Positions 42,782 through 52,718 are shown, numbered from the stretch's first letter. The stretch is DNA of 64,000 nucleotides from Corynebacterium uropygiale (GCF_021568315.1 NZ_JAKGSI010000001.1:310001-374000); one strand, 5' to 3'. The notes: generated by a model not told the origin, from the sequence alone. A program made the numbers and translations.

Positions 42782-43255
42782 TTACTGAACCCGCGGGGTC
42801 TCGATGGCCTGCTGCTCGTCCTCGTCGTCGTCCAGGTCGAGGTGGACGTCGTGAACGGTGACGTTGACCTCGGTGACCTCGAGGCCGGTCATGCGCTCGA
42901 TGGCGTTGATGATGTTCTTGCGGATCGCCTCGGCGAGCTCGTGGATGGCCACGCCGTACTCGGCGACGATGGCAACGTCGACGGCAGCCTGGGACTGGCC
43001 AACCTCGACGTCGACACCCTGCTGGATGTTCTGGGTGCCGGAGATGGACTCACGGATGGAGCCCACGAAGCGGGAAGCGCCACCGCCGAGAGCGTGGACA
43101 CCGGAGACCTCGCGCGCAGCCAGGCCGGCGATCTTGGCAACGACGGTGTCGTCGATCGCGGTGTAGCCGCGGTCGGTGCGGAGGACGTTGTCCTGCTCCT
43201 TCAGTTCTTCCTTGGAAGCGCCCTGGGTAGCGGGGGCGTGCTTAGCTTCAGCCAT
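42782..43255 (-). CDS. Asp23/Gls24 family envelope stress protein
   Basis: A 157-residue Asp23 protein, first gene of the operon. The family core reads YTAIDDTVVAKIAGLAAREV, SGVHALGG, VDVAIVAEYGVAIHELAEAI and VTEVNVTVHDVHLD. The C-terminus is acidic (DLDDDEDEQQ). An AAGGAGCG site precedes the ATG. The operon runs toward the thiosulfate transporter gene and is divergent from the S10 ribosomal cluster. Confidence 0.9.
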   Translation of the reverse strand: MAEAKHAPATQGASKEELKEQDNVLRTDRGYTAIDDTVVAKIAGLAAREVSGVHALGGGASRFVGSIRESISGTQNIQQGVDVEVGQSQAAVDVAIVAEYGVAIHELAEAIRKNIINAIERMTGLEVTEVNVTVHDVHLDLDDDEDEQQAIETPRVQ

Positions 43256-43820
43256 GGTTAACGCTCCTTTATGCGTTGTGCGGACTATGTACCACCTTGA
43301 TCATAGGGAGCAGCGCAGACGAAGCACAATAAATTCAAGAATCTTTATGGAACTGAGACCTAACCGTGCTCCCGACGCCACACCCCGGCGCCGGCCCGCA
43401 GGTTCCCGCAGGCCAGCGTTTGCATTATCTGGGCAAACGTGATTTACTATGCGGGTTGCCTCGACACGGCGGGGAAGTGTGCTGGTCAGAGACCATGCGC
43501 ACGGAACCGAGATGGCGGGGCGACCATGACACCTTCGTGAGAAGGATCCGCTCCCGGGCGGACCGGAGAAGGGGCATGGCAAATGAACAGCGGCAGTAGG
43601 TCTTGAGACCCACTCTTTTCAGGAGGGGCTCTACCACATTGATTGTGGGACTCACCTGGCTCGCATGTTTGCCATGCCAGGTCACCAGACAATCAAGAAA
43701 ACTGGCGTTGCGCCCGTGGCCCCGGCCCGGACAACGTTATAGAGGAAAGAACAAGCGAATTCCCACCGCTTTCTCGTGCTGAGCATGAGAAATGTGGGAC
43801 GAGCGAGGAAGAGGAAAAGC
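43256..43820. promoter_or_regulatory. Gene-free region with the S10 promoter
   Basis: This 565-base stretch between the Asp23 operon and rpsJ holds no convincing gene. A candidate plus-strand promoter has TTGCAT (43420-43425) and TACTAT (43445-43450), with a rather long 19-base spacing. A perfect 7-bp inverted repeat (CGTTTGC at 43417-43423 with 43433-43439) overlaps the -35. The transcript would carry a leader of roughly 360 bases, including ACCTGGC/GCCAGGT (43654-43682), which could host ribosomal-protein feedback. The Asp23 promoter must lie near 43260-43320 but no clear hexamers were found. Confidence 0.5.
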
Positions 43821-44126
43821 GTGGCGGGACAAAAGATCCGCATTCGGCTCAAGGCCTATGACCATGAGGCGATCGATGCGTCGGCACGCAAGATCGTCGA
43901 GACCGTCACCCGGACGGGTGCTCGCGTCGTTGGCCCGGTGCCGTTGCCCACTGAGAAGAACGTGTTTGCCGTGATCCGTTCTCCCCACAAAGACAAGGAT
44001 TCTCGCGAGCACTTCGAGATGCGCACGCACAAGCGCCTGATCGACATCCTCGACCCGACGCCGAAGACGGTTGATGCCCTGATGCGCATCGATCTTCCGG
44101 CCAGCGTCGATGTGAACATTCAGTGA
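43821..44126 (+). CDS. rpsJ: 30S ribosomal protein S10
   Basis: The 101-residue S10/NusE protein. The GTG at 43821 follows GAGGAAAA and gives [19 protein letters not shown]; the ATG at 43776 would add unrelated residues. Conserved stretches are [19 protein letters not shown] and [20 protein letters not shown]. It also takes part in transcription antitermination. First gene of the S10 cluster. Confidence 0.98.
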   Translation: MAGQKIRIRLKAYDHEAIDASARKIVETVTRTGARVVGPVPLPTEKNVFAVIRSPHKDKDSREHFEMRTHKRLIDILDPTPKTVDALMRIDLPASVDVNIQ

Positions 44127-44158
44127 TCGACGAAGAACTTGGCAGCGGAGAATAATTC

Positions 44159-44815
44159 ATGAGCGAAAACGAGATCAAGGGCATTCTGGGTACCAAGCTC
44201 GGCATGACTCAGATCTTCGACGAGGAGAACCGGGTCGTTCCGGTCACCGTCGTCGAGGCTGGCCCGTGTGTGGTGACCCAGATCCGTACCAAAGAGACCG
44301 ATGGCTACACCGCCATCCAGATCGCCTATGGCGAAATCGACCCGCGCAAGGTGAAGAAGCCGCAGGCGGGTCACTACAAGAAGGCCGGCGTTACCCCCCG
44401 CCGCCACGTCACCGAGATTCGTATGGACGACGTCTCGGGCTACGAGGTGGGCCAGGACGTCACGGTGGAGATCTTCGACGGCATCGAGTTCGTCGACGTC
44501 ACCGGGACCTCCAAGGGTAAGGGCTACGCCGGTGGCATGAAGCGCCACGGCTTTGCTGGCCAGGGCGCCGCCCACGGTAACCAGGCTTCCCACCGCCGCG
44601 TCGGTGGCATCGGTGCCTGCGCTACCCCGGGCCGCGTCTTCAAGGGCAAGCGCATGGCTGGGCGCATGGGTAATGACCGCGTCACCACCCAGAACCTGAA
44701 GATTCAGAAGATCGACGCCGATTCCAACCTGCTGCTTATCAAGGGTGCTATCCCCGGTAACCGCGGTGGAATCGTCACCGTCAAGACCGCAGTGAAGGGC
44801 GGTGCACACGCATGA
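44159..44815 (+). CDS. rplC: 50S ribosomal protein L3
   Basis: The 218-residue L3 protein reaches toward the peptidyl-transferase centre. It has [15 protein letters not shown] at the N-terminus and the loop [18 protein letters not shown] that enters the core. Its stop overlaps the rplD start. Confidence 0.98.
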   Translation: MSENEIKGILGTKLGMTQIFDEENRVVPVTVVEAGPCVVTQIRTKETDGYTAIQIAYGEIDPRKVKKPQAGHYKKAGVTPRRHVTEIRMDDVSGYEVGQDVTVEIFDGIEFVDVTGTSKGKGYAGGMKRHGFAGQGAAHGNQASHRRVGGIGACATPGRVFKGKRMAGRMGNDRVTTQNLKIQKIDADSNLLLIKGAIPGNRGGIVTVKTAVKGGAHA

Positions 44816-45468
44816 CCAATCTGAAGCTCGACGTCCACACCGCTGAAGGCACCACTGACGGCCAGGTTGAGCTGCCCGCCGAGATCTTCGACCGGGAGGC
44901 CAGCATTCCGCTGATGCACCAGGTCGTTGTGTCTCAGCTGGCTGCGAAGCGGCAGGGTACGCACTCCACCAAGACCCGCGGCGAGGTCCGCGGTGGTGGC
45001 CGCAAGCCCTACCGCCAGAAGGGCACCGGACGGGCTCGCCAGGGCTCCATCCGTGCTCCGCACTACACCGGCGGTGGCATCGTCCACGGCCCGAAGCCGC
45101 GCAGCTACGCCCAGCGGACCACCAAGAAGATGAAGCGTGTCGCCCTGTTCGGCGCTCTCACTGACCGTGCCCGCCACGAGCGGATCCACGTCATCAGCGA
45201 GCTCGTTGCCGGCCAGGTGCCGTCGACGAAGAAGGCCCGCGCTTTCATCGAGCGTCTGACGGACCGCAAGTCCGTGCTCCTGGTCATCGGCCGCGAGGAC
45301 ATCACCGCCCGCAAGAGTGCCAACAACCTGCCCGGCGTCCACATCCTGGTCGCCGATCAGCTGAACACCTACGACGTCCTCAACGCGGACGACGTCGTGT
45401 TCTCTGTTGAGGCCCTCCACACCTTCGTCAACCGTGCCCTCGGTACGGACAAGGAGGACGAGAAGTAA
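44812..45468 (+). CDS. rplD: 50S ribosomal protein L4
   Basis: The 218-residue L4 protein lines the exit tunnel through its extended loop ([20 protein letters not shown]). The ATG overlaps the rplC stop (ATGA) and the stop overlaps the rplW start (TAATG), so translation is coupled on both sides. In enterobacteria L4 represses the S10 operon; this is not shown here. Confidence 0.98.
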   Translation: MTNLKLDVHTAEGTTDGQVELPAEIFDREASIPLMHQVVVSQLAAKRQGTHSTKTRGEVRGGGRKPYRQKGTGRARQGSIRAPHYTGGGIVHGPKPRSYAQRTTKKMKRVALFGALTDRARHERIHVISELVAGQVPSTKKARAFIERLTDRKSVLLVIGREDITARKSANNLPGVHILVADQLNTYDVLNADDVVFSVEALHTFVNRALGTDKEDEK

Positions 45469-45770
45469 TGGCCAAGATCGCAGATCCGCGCGATATCATC
45501 ATCGCCCCCGTGGTCTCTGAGAAGTCCTACGGCCTCATGGAGCAGAACGTGTACACGTTCTTCGTCCGGCCGGACTCCAACAAGACCCAGATCAAGCAAG
45601 CAGTGGAGCAGATCTTCGGCGTGAAGGTTGCCTCCGTCAACACCCTGAACCGCGAGGGCAAGCGCAAGCGCACCCGCACCGGTTACGGGCGTCGGAAGGC
45701 TACCAAGCGCGCGTACGTGACGCTCCGTGAGGGCAGCGACTCCATCGACATCTTCGGCGGCGCCGCCTAA
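45468..45770 (+). CDS. rplW: 50S ribosomal protein L23
   Basis: The 100-residue protein at the tunnel exit, a docking site for trigger factor and SRP. It has [20 protein letters not shown] and the extended loop [18 protein letters not shown]. Confidence 0.98.
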   Translation: MAKIADPRDIIIAPVVSEKSYGLMEQNVYTFFVRPDSNKTQIKQAVEQIFGVKVASVNTLNREGKRKRTRTGYGRRKATKRAYVTLREGSDSIDIFGGAA

Positions 45771-45796
45771 GAAGAGTCGAGAGAAAAGGACGAACT

Positions 45797-46639
45797 ATGG
45801 CTATTCGTAAGTACAAGCCGACAACCCCGGGTCGCCGCCAGAGCTCTGTTTCCCAGTTCAGCGAGATCACTCGCTCCACTCCGGAAAAGTCTCTGCTGCG
45901 CCCCCTCCCGAAGACCGGTGGCCGTAACTCCCACGGCCACATCACCACCCGCCACCGTGGCGGCGGGCACAAGCGGCGCTACCGCGTCATCGACTTCCGC
46001 CGCAGCGACAAGGACGGCGTGCTCGCCAAGGTCGCTCACATCGAGTACGACCCGAACCGCACCGCCAACATCGCGCTGCTGCACTACGTCGACGGCGAGA
46101 AGCGCTACATCATCGCGCCGAAGAACCTCAAGCAGGGCGCTATGCTCGAGTCCGGCGCTGACGCCGACATCAAGGTGGGCAACAACCTGCCCCTGCGGAA
46201 CATCCCGACTGGTACCACCATCCACGCCGTCGAGCTCAAGCCCGGCGCTGGTGCCAAGCTCGCCCGTTCCGCCGGTGCCTCCATCCAGCTCCTCGGTAAG
46301 GAAGGCAAGTACGCCATCCTGCGTATGCCCTCCACCGAGATCCGCCGGGTGGACATCCGCTGCCGCGCCACCATCGGTGAGGTCGGCAACGCTGACCAGA
46401 TCAACATCCGCTGGGGTAAGGCCGGCCGTATGCGCTGGAAGGGCTGGCGCCCGACCGTCCGCGGTGTCGTCATGAACCCCGTGGACCACCCGCACGGTGG
46501 TGGTGAGGGTAAGACCTCGGGTGGTCGCCACCCGGTCTCTCCGTGGGGCCAGAAGGAAGGCCGTACGCGGAACCCGAACCGTTACAGCAACAACATGATC
46601 GTGCGGCGCCGTCGCACCAACAAGAGCAAGAAGCGCTAA
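45797..46639 (+). CDS. rplB: 50S ribosomal protein L2
   Basis: The 280-residue L2 protein, needed for subunit joining and peptidyl transfer. Conserved stretches are [20 protein letters not shown] and [20 protein letters not shown], which holds the functionally important His. AAAAGGA precedes the ATG. Confidence 0.99.
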   Translation: MAIRKYKPTTPGRRQSSVSQFSEITRSTPEKSLLRPLPKTGGRNSHGHITTRHRGGGHKRRYRVIDFRRSDKDGVLAKVAHIEYDPNRTANIALLHYVDGEKRYIIAPKNLKQGAMLESGADADIKVGNNLPLRNIPTGTTIHAVELKPGAGAKLARSAGASIQLLGKEGKYAILRMPSTEIRRVDIRCRATIGEVGNADQINIRWGKAGRMRWKGWRPTVRGVVMNPVDHPHGGGEGKTSGGRHPVSPWGQKEGRTRNPNRYSNNMIVRRRRTNKSKKR

Positions 46640-46655
46640 GAGGAGGTAACGAAGA

Positions 46656-46934
46656 ATGCCACGCAGCCTGAAGAAGGGCCCGTTCGTCGATGAGCACCTC
46701 CTCAACAAGGTCGATGCTCAAAACGACAAGGGCACCAAGCAGGTTATCAAGACCTGGTCCCGTCGTTCCACCATTCTCCCGGACTTCATCGGGCACACCA
46801 TCGCCGTCCACGACGGCCGGAAGCACGTCCCGGTGTTCATTGATGACTCCATGGTCGGTCACAAGCTGGGAGAGTTCGCCCCGACCAAGACCTTCAAGGG
46901 TCACGTCAAAGAGGACAAGAAGGGACGTCGATAA
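46656..46934 (+). CDS. rpsS: 30S ribosomal protein S19
   Basis: The 92-residue S19 protein of the 30S head. It has [19 protein letters not shown] and [25 protein letters not shown] lies before the ATG. Confidence 0.98.
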   Translation: MPRSLKKGPFVDEHLLNKVDAQNDKGTKQVIKTWSRRSTILPDFIGHTIAVHDGRKHVPVFIDDSMVGHKLGEFAPTKTFKGHVKEDKKGRR

Positions 46935-46937
46935 GCG

Positions 46938-47300
46938 ATGAGTGAGACCATCACCTCCGCCCGCGCAACCGCGCGCTACGTCCGCTGCACGCCGATGAAG
47001 GCGAAGCGGGTCATCGACCTCGTCCGCGGCAAGTCCGTGTCCGAAGCTCTGGCGATCCTCAAGTACGCCCCGCAGCGTGCTGCGACGCCGGTCGCTAAGG
47101 TCATCGCCTCCGCGGCCGCCAACGCTGAAAACAACTTCGGCCTGGACCCCCGCACCCTGGTTGTTGCTGAGGCTTATGCCACCGAGGGCCCGACGATGCG
47201 TCGGTTCCAGCCGCGCGCTAAGGGCCGTGCTTTCATGATCCGCAAGCGCACCAGCCACATCACTGTGGTGGTCGAGAGCCAGAAGGAAGGGGCCAAGTAG
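46938..47300 (+). CDS. rplV: 50S ribosomal protein L22
   Basis: The 120-residue L22 protein of the exit tunnel. It has [20 protein letters not shown] and the hairpin loop region [20 protein letters not shown], where macrolide-resistance changes occur in other species; no obvious deletion is seen. Confidence 0.98.
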   Translation: MSETITSARATARYVRCTPMKAKRVIDLVRGKSVSEALAILKYAPQRAATPVAKVIASAAANAENNFGLDPRTLVVAEAYATEGPTMRRFQPRAKGRAFMIRKRTSHITVVVESQKEGAK

Positions 47301-48046
47301 TGGGCCAGAAGATTCATCCTCACGGCCTCCGGCTGGGCATTACTTCCGACTGGAAGTCCCACTGGTACGCCGACAAGCAGTACGCAGACTATGTCGCCGA
47401 GGACATCAAGATCCGCGAGTTCTTCTCCCACGGTCTTGAGCGCGCCGGCATCGCCGACGTCGTCATCGAGCGCACCCGCGACCGCGTCCGCGTCGACATC
47501 CACACCGCCCGCCCGGGCATCGTGATCGGACGTCGCGGCTCCGAGGCCGACCGTATCCGTCGCGCCCTGGAGAAGCTGACCGGCAAGCAGGTTGCCCTCA
47601 ACATCCTCGAGGTCAAGGGCATCGACGCCAACGCCCAGCTCGTGGCCCAGTCCATCGCTGAGCAGCTGGCCAACCGTGTGGCCTTCCGCCGCGCTATGCG
47701 CAAGGCCATCCAGTCCGCCATGCGTCAGCCCCAGGTCAAGGGCATCAAGGTGCAGTGCGCCGGCCGTCTCGGCGGTGCCGAGATGTCCCGCGTGGAGCGC
47801 TACCACGAGGGCCGCGTTCCGCTGCACACCCTGCGCGCCGAGATCGACTACGGCACCTACGAGGCCCACACCACCTTCGGACGCATCGGCGTCAAGGTGT
47901 GGATCTACAAGGGTGACGTCGTCGGTGGTCGTCGCGAGAGCGAGATCAACGCACCCGCAGAGCGTCGTGGGCGCGGTGACCGTCGCGAGCGTCCGCGCCG
48001 CGGTGGCCAGCGTCGCCAGCGTGCTGAGAAGAAGCAGGAGGGCTAA
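47300..48046 (+). CDS. rpsC: 30S ribosomal protein S3
   Basis: The 248-residue S3 protein with a KH domain ([20 protein letters not shown]) at the mRNA entry site. It begins with [15 protein letters not shown] from a GTG that overlaps the rplV stop. The C-terminal 35 residues are a basic Arg-rich extension, common in actinobacteria. Confidence 0.98.
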   Translation: MGQKIHPHGLRLGITSDWKSHWYADKQYADYVAEDIKIREFFSHGLERAGIADVVIERTRDRVRVDIHTARPGIVIGRRGSEADRIRRALEKLTGKQVALNILEVKGIDANAQLVAQSIAEQLANRVAFRRAMRKAIQSAMRQPQVKGIKVQCAGRLGGAEMSRVERYHEGRVPLHTLRAEIDYGTYEAHTTFGRIGVKVWIYKGDVVGGRRESEINAPAERRGRGDRRERPRRGGQRRQRAEKKQEG

Positions 48047-48051
48047 AGCAT

Positions 48052-48468
48052 ATGCTCATCCCTAAGCGCGTCAAGTACCGCCGTCAGCACCGCCCGAGCC
48101 GTCGCGGTGTGTCCAAGGGCGGAAACCGCATCAACTTCGGTGACTACGCCATCCAGGCTCTCGAGCCGGCCTACGTCACCAACCGCCAGATCGAGGCAGC
48201 GCGTATCGCCATCAACCGGCACGTCAAGCGTGGCGGTAAGGTCTGGATCACCATCTTCCCGGATCGGCCGCTGACCCAGAAGCCGCTCGGTGTCCGTATG
48301 GGTTCCGGTAAGGGCCCTGTGGAAAAGTGGGTGGCTAACGTCAAGCCGGGCCGCATCCTGTTCGAGATGAGCTATCCGAACAAGGAGACCGCCCTCGAGG
48401 CGCTGCGCCGTGCCGGCCAGAAGCTGCCGTGCAAGGTCCGTATCATCTCGAAGGAGGATCAGTTCTGA
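48052..48468 (+). CDS. rplP: 50S ribosomal protein L16
   Basis: The 138-residue L16 protein near the A site. It has [19 protein letters not shown] and the Arg-containing loop [19 protein letters not shown]. Its stop overlaps the rpmC start. Confidence 0.98.
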   Translation: MLIPKRVKYRRQHRPSRRGVSKGGNRINFGDYAIQALEPAYVTNRQIEAARIAINRHVKRGGKVWITIFPDRPLTQKPLGVRMGSGKGPVEKWVANVKPGRILFEMSYPNKETALEALRRAGQKLPCKVRIISKEDQF

Positions 48469-48698
48469 TGGCAACCGGTACCCCCGCACACGAGTTCCGC
48501 GAGCTCTCCTCCGATGAGCTCACCACCCGCCTGTCCGAGGCGAAGGAAGAGCTGTTCAACCTTCGTTTCCAGCACGCGACCGGCCAGCTCACCAACAACC
48601 GCCGCCTGCGCACGGTGAAGCGCGACATCGCTCGCATCTACACCGTCATCCGCGAGCGCGAGCTCGGCCTGTCCACCGCTCCGGGAGCTGAGGCTTAA
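48468..48698 (+). CDS. rpmC: 50S ribosomal protein L29
   Basis: The 76-residue two-helix L29 protein. The ATG at 48468 overlaps the rplP stop (TGATG) and has AAGGAGG upstream. Family residues are [20 protein letters not shown] and [20 protein letters not shown]. Confidence 0.97.
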   Translation: MATGTPAHEFRELSSDELTTRLSEAKEELFNLRFQHATGQLTNNRRLRTVKRDIARIYTVIRERELGLSTAPGAEA

Positions 48699-48701
48699 AC
48701 C

Positions 48702-48989
48702 ATGAGTGAGGCAAACGTGAACGAGAAGGCTACCAAGGAAAAGGGCGCCCGCAAGGTCCGCACCGGCTACGTGGTCTCTGACAAGATGCAGAAGACCATC
48801 GTCGTCGAGGTGGAAGACCGCAAGCAGCACGCCCTCTACGGCAAGATTATGCGCACCACCTCCAAGATCAAGGCGCACGATGAGAACGAGGAAGCCGGTG
48901 TCGGCGACCGCGTCCGCATCGAGGAGACCCGTCCGCTGTCCAAGGACAAGCACTTCCGTCTCCTGGAGATCGTGGAGAAGGCCAAGTAA
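48702..48989 (+). CDS. rpsQ: 30S ribosomal protein S17
   Basis: The 95-residue S17 protein with an OB fold: [20 protein letters not shown], then [16 protein letters not shown] and [20 protein letters not shown]. It is the last gene of this S10 block. In most bacteria rplN follows directly; here a terminator and 13.3 kb of other genes intervene. Confidence 0.98.
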   Translation: MSEANVNEKATKEKGARKVRTGYVVSDKMQKTIVVEVEDRKQHALYGKIMRTTSKIKAHDENEEAGVGDRVRIEETRPLSKDKHFRLLEIVEKAK

Positions 48990-49017
48990 CGCACTCTTCC
49001 GCGACAAGATACGCACA

Positions 49018-49046
49018 AACCCCCGCCCCTCGATGGGGCGGGGGTT
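49018..49046. terminator. Terminator after rpsQ
   Basis: A perfect 12-bp stem (AACCCCCGCCCC at 49018-49029 with 49035-49046) has a 5-base loop. It separates rpsQ from a convergent ABC operon. Confidence 0.88.
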
Positions 49047-49093
49047 GAGTGTTGTCCGGGGGAGGGAATGGGGCGACGAGGCCCCGACGCCAG

Positions 49094-49930
49094 CTAGCGG
49101 GAGCCGATCGTGCTCTTCATTGCGTGATACGCCCCAGCGCCGCACACCAGAAGAATTGCCGCTGTCCAGCAGCAGAACTCAAGGGTGGCGCCCCCATCGG
49201 GTTGGCCAGCGAAGAACACGCGCATGGATTCGATAGTCGGTGACATCGGCTGGTGGCGGATGAACCAGCGAATCCACCACGGGTACGCGTTGGCGGGAGC
49301 AAAGCCCGTGTTGAAGAACATCAACAGCATGAAAATACCGCTGAATGTCGTAACGGCGCTCTTCTCCGACCCTCTGATCGAGAGGAGGAGCACCAGCGCC
49401 GAGCAGGCGGCGCCAAAGAACCCGGCCAGGATCATCGCAGCGAGAAGGGAGGCGAGCACCTCGAGGAAGGACCCTTCGAAACGCAGTCCCAGCACCATAC
49501 CGACAACAATGAGTAGCAGTGTCACCACCATGGCGTAGAGGAACACGGCGACGAGCCGGGCGAGCAGGATCGTGGCATGCGCCATGGGGAGGGACCACCA
49601 GCGATCGAGGAGGCCACCATCGCGGGCATTGATGAGGCGTATGTTCGCGACGATGGAGCCCTGCATAGTAGACACGAGGATGAGAAGAGCGGTAGTTCCG
49701 CCGATGGAGTTCTCCCCGCCCATCCGGCTCATGGTCGACCCGAAAACAAGGTGGAAGAGGACGAGCAAAAGGATGGGGAAGATGATCGTCTGGATCAGCA
49801 TGATGGGGTCGCGAACCCAGGATCTGATGATGGAGCCCGTCAACGCTGAGGTCGCGCTCGCGTAGCCCACGGGCGCGCGCGTCGCGGTGGCGGAGGCCTC
49901 AGAGGTGGTGCTAGGGGTAGTGAAGATCAT
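49094..49930 (-). CDS. ABC-2 type exporter permease (DrrB-like)
   Basis: A 278-residue ABC-2 membrane subunit with six helices. The first is preceded by SIIRSWVRDPIMLIQTIIFP. Family-typical stretches are RLINARDGGLLDRWWSLPMA and NTGFAPANAYPWWIRWFIRH, QPMSP. The ATG at 49930 has AGGGAGG upstream and overlaps the preceding permease stop. With the other permease and the ATPase it forms an exporter similar to the daunorubicin DrrAB group. The substrate is not known. The reductase gene at the head of the operon suggests a link to siderophores, as inference. Confidence 0.85.
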   Translation of the reverse strand: MIFTTPSTTSEASATATRAPVGYASATSALTGSIIRSWVRDPIMLIQTIIFPILLLVLFHLVFGSTMSRMGGENSIGGTTALLILVSTMQGSIVANIRLINARDGGLLDRWWSLPMAHATILLARLVAVFLYAMVVTLLLIVVGMVLGLRFEGSFLEVLASLLAAMILAGFFGAACSALVLLLSIRGSEKSAVTTFSGIFMLLMFFNTGFAPANAYPWWIRWFIRHQPMSPTIESMRVFFAGQPDGGATLEFCCWTAAILLVCGAGAYHAMKSTIGSR

Positions 49931-50700
49931 CGTCGAGCCTCCCTCACTCCAGCGGCCAACAGTGCGATGACGCCGCAGACCAGTACGGCCACGAGCCACG
50001 CCACGGCGGGGAAGGTGGAATCGGTATGCGAGGTGGTGGCCCACCCGCGCATGGTGTCGATCCACTGCGACACGGGTTGGTGCTCCGCGAAGGGGCGCAA
50101 CCACGTGGGGAAATCCGAGGCGGGGACAAGTCCGGTAGAGACCATGATGAGTAGCATCTGGGGAACCACGAGGACCTGGCCCGCCTCCGCGTGGCCGAGA
50201 AGCTGGCCAAAGGCGTCAGTGAGCATGGCAAGGCCGAGACCCAGGAGGACGGGCAGAAGAATAAAGGCAAGAAAACTGAGGAAGGTCCCGTGCCAGCGGA
50301 ACCCGGCAACATAGGCGGCCAGAAAGCCTGAAGCGACGGCAATGAGGCTTCTGGGAATGACGGGAGCTAGCCGGGCAAGAGCAGGCAGGGACCGCGGAAT
50401 CGGAAGGGAAAGCACACGGTCCTGCACCGCGAGGCCGACCTCGCGCCCGGCGTTGTTGGCACTGACGATGGCGTCGAAGAAGATTCCTTGGAGGACAGCC
50501 ATTGGCAAAAGATAGCCTGCGTAGTCGGGGAGCGTCGTGTGCAGCGGAAGATAGAAACCCAGGAAGATGAGAATCGGGGCTCCGATAGATGCCACGACGT
50601 CGCCGTCCCGGAAGGACCTGCGGAACGCCACCGCCGAGAGCGGTGCGAGAGCCTTCAACGTTCCTACGCTGTGTCGCTCTCTTATGAGGCCGAAGAGCAC
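49927..50700 (-). CDS. ABC-2 type exporter permease (DrrB-like)
   Basis: A 257-residue membrane subunit with six helices, starting at a GTG with GAGGAGG upstream. Motifs include AFRRSFRDGDVVASIGAPIL, GREVGLAVQDRVLSLPIPRS and ASDFPTWLRPFAEHQPVSQW, all typical of ABC-2 permeases. It overlaps the ATPase gene by 19 bases and the next permease by four. The two permeases probably form a heterodimer. Confidence 0.85.
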   Translation of the reverse strand: MLFGLIRERHSVGTLKALAPLSAVAFRRSFRDGDVVASIGAPILIFLGFYLPLHTTLPDYAGYLLPMAVLQGIFFDAIVSANNAGREVGLAVQDRVLSLPIPRSLPALARLAPVIPRSLIAVASGFLAAYVAGFRWHGTFLSFLAFILLPVLLGLGLAMLTDAFGQLLGHAEAGQVLVVPQMLLIMVSTGLVPASDFPTWLRPFAEHQPVSQWIDTMRGWATTSHTDSTFPAVAWLVAVLVCGVIALLAAGVREARR

Positions 50701-51650
50701 GGGGCCTCCTCTTGTGCATCGGTGCCGGTGAGGTGGAGGAACACTTCGTCGAGCGTGGGGCGGCGCAGCCCGATGTTCCGAGGAACGATACCGGCATCCC
50801 CGAGCCTGCTGGCGATGGCTGCGAGGTCCGCAGTGCCTTTGGGGGCTGGCACGTGGATGACGCCGGCTTCGGGGGAGTGTGCCGCGGGGGCTTCGATACT
50901 CGCGAGAACCTCTTCGGTAGCGTCGGCATCGACAGCGATCTCCACGATGGACCCGCCCACCTTCTCCTTCAATTCAGCCGGAGTACCCTCCGCGATGACG
51001 CGTCCCCGACTGAGGATCACAATGCGGTCGGCGAGGCGATCCGCCTCCTCAAGGTATTGCGTGGTGAGAAGGACCGTCACCCCTTCCTCTCGCAGGGAGC
51101 GAACGACGTCCCAGACGGCCGCACGGCTCCGCGGATCGAGCCCAGTGGTGGGCTCATCAAGGAAGAGAACCTGGGGCCGCGTCACGAGAGCGGCGGCAAT
51201 ATCGGCCCGGCGGCGTTGGCCACCGGAGAGCTTTCCGGTTCGCCGATCAAGGAGCTCCCCAAGGTCCAGGAGCTCGGCCAGTTCCTCTGCGCGTTTCCAG
51301 GCCGCTGCCTTGTCCAAGCCGGTGAGGCGGCCGAAGAGGATGAGGTTTTCGCGCACGGTCTGAAGCTCGTCGAGTGCCGCGTACTGCCCGGTGAGAGAGA
51401 TTTTCTCCCGGACGCCGGCAGGATCTTTGGCGACATCGCACCCTGCCAGGCGGGCGGTACCGCTATCAGCACGGATGAGGGTGGAGAGGATGGAAATGGT
51501 GGTCGTCTTCCCCGAGCCATTATGGCCCAAGAGGCCCAGGACGGTGCCGCGTTCGGCGGACAACGACACCCCATCGAGCGCGGTCACATCCCCGAACTTT
51601 TTGACAAGGCCTCGAACACCAATGTCGATTGGTTTCTTGACATCTGTCAT
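50682..51650 (-). CDS. ABC-2 type exporter ATPase (DrrA-like)
   Basis: A 322-residue ATPase with Walker A GHNGSGKTT, a DrrA-style ISLTGQYAALDELQTVRENL, signature LSGGQRRRADIAAAL and Walker B VLFLDEPTTGLDPRSR. The C-terminal extension (RRPTLDEVFLHLTGT) matches the DrrA class. The ATG at 51650 follows GAGGG. It sits five bases downstream of the siderophore-interacting reductase gene and is probably co-transcribed. A related ATPase lies at 61067-62050. Confidence 0.9.
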   Translation of the reverse strand: MTDVKKPIDIGVRGLVKKFGDVTALDGVSLSAERGTVLGLLGHNGSGKTTTISILSTLIRADSGTARLAGCDVAKDPAGVREKISLTGQYAALDELQTVRENLILFGRLTGLDKAAAWKRAEELAELLDLGELLDRRTGKLSGGQRRRADIAAALVTRPQVLFLDEPTTGLDPRSRAAVWDVVRSLREEGVTVLLTTQYLEEADRLADRIVILSRGRVIAEGTPAELKEKVGGSIVEIAVDADATEEVLASIEAPAAHSPEAGVIHVPAPKGTADLAAIASRLGDAGIVPRNIGLRRPTLDEVFLHLTGTDAQEEAPCSSAS

Positions 51651-51655
51651 GGTGT

Positions 51656-52513
51656 TTAAGCCCTCGCGGCGCCGACGCGCCAGTATCCAGAGAAAAGAAT
51701 CGACGTCTTTTCCATCTTCCATTCGCGAACCAGATGTCGACGTACTTGCTTTGCAAGCTGTGCCTCGCCACACGCCCACGCATGGTGGAGAGTCCACGGG
51801 CCCCGCCGCTTCAGGTCCTCGACGACCGCCTCCGCCTGCGTATCCACATCAGCACGCACGACGCTGAAGGTGGCGAGCCCTTCCGCGGCATCCAGGAAGC
51901 CGGGCTCCAGGTGTTCGTCGTCGGGGGTTGCGACGATGAGGTGGGTGCGGGCGCGTTCGGTGGCGTCGAGAATCTCGAGGATTCGACGCGCGGCCGGCGC
52001 CGCCGTGGGGTCGGCGACAATGAGCCGTTCCCCGTCGACGAGGTGCCAGGTGGCGGAGAGTGTGCGGTAACCGACTGTGTCGCCGGGCTGGGCGTCGAGG
52101 GCGAAGATGGTGCCGGGGCCCGTGCGGCCGTGGACGAGGATGTCTACGTCGATCTCCGCGCTTTCCGGGCGGTGATGCCGGATCGTGTACCACCGCAGGT
52201 CCGGGCGGACCTCCTCCGGGATGGCGTTGAGCTCGGCGCGGACGTTGATGCTGGAGGCATCGGGGAGGTGCAGTTCCGCGCCCTTCGGCGGGAGGATGAA
52301 GCCGAAGTATTCATCGGCCTCCGGTGTGAGCTGTGCGATCTCAGGAGCCGTGATGGTGATGCGGCGAAGATGCGGGGTGAGCTCCTCATTCTTAGTAACA
52401 GTGACGGCAAAGCACGCGTGGCTTTGTGGTTCCGGGGGAAGGTCCATCGTACGTGCGGCGCCTTTCCTCACTGCGTGGAGGAAAACTTCCATGGCACGGT
52501 CTTTGAGACTCAT
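51656..52513 (-). CDS. Siderophore-interacting protein (FAD/NAD(P)H reductase)
   Basis: A 285-residue ViuB/SIP-type flavin reductase that releases iron from imported ferric siderophores. The FAD-binding half contains DLRWYTIRHHRPESAEIDVD (the family RxYTxR motif is represented by RWYTIR) and VHGRTGPGTIFALDAQPGD. The C-terminal half has LIVADPTAAPAARRILE and AWACGEAQLAKQVRRHLVRE, ending with FSGYWRVGAA. An AAGGA site precedes the ATG. A good DtxR-like box lies 55 bases upstream, so iron repression is likely. It heads the ABC exporter operon. Confidence 0.9.
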   Translation of the reverse strand: MSLKDRAMEVFLHAVRKGAARTMDLPPEPQSHACFAVTVTKNEELTPHLRRITITAPEIAQLTPEADEYFGFILPPKGAELHLPDASSINVRAELNAIPEEVRPDLRWYTIRHHRPESAEIDVDILVHGRTGPGTIFALDAQPGDTVGYRTLSATWHLVDGERLIVADPTAAPAARRILEILDATERARTHLIVATPDDEHLEPGFLDAAEGLATFSVVRADVDTQAEAVVEDLKRRGPWTLHHAWACGEAQLAKQVRRHLVREWKMEKTSILFSGYWRVGAARA

Positions 52514-52567
52514 ATCATCCTTAGGCTCGTAGGGGACGGCGGAAGAGAAGTGGCTTCTCTCAAGAGT

Positions 52568-52586
52568 AATGCACAGGCTACCCTAA
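52568..52586 (-). promoter_or_regulatory. DtxR-like iron box upstream of the siderophore reductase
   Basis: On the minus strand the first twelve bases, TTAGGGTAGCCT, match the DtxR half-site and core at 11 positions; the other half is poor (12 of 19 overall). Confidence 0.6.
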
Positions 52587-52718
52587 TCTGTAAAGATAGT
52601 CGAGGGACGAGGCGTGCATTCCTTCCTTTGGTAACTCATGCTGAGGGGTGCGGTGGGTCTGCCTAAAAAAAGGTGCATTAGCAAGAGGACTGCGAAGAAC
52701 ATGCACGCGGGAGAAGTG

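Noticed and set aside
43440..43820. A small gene in the long region before rpsJ
   Set aside because: Short open frames exist but none has a ribosome-binding site, codon bias or family resemblance; the region reads as a leader.
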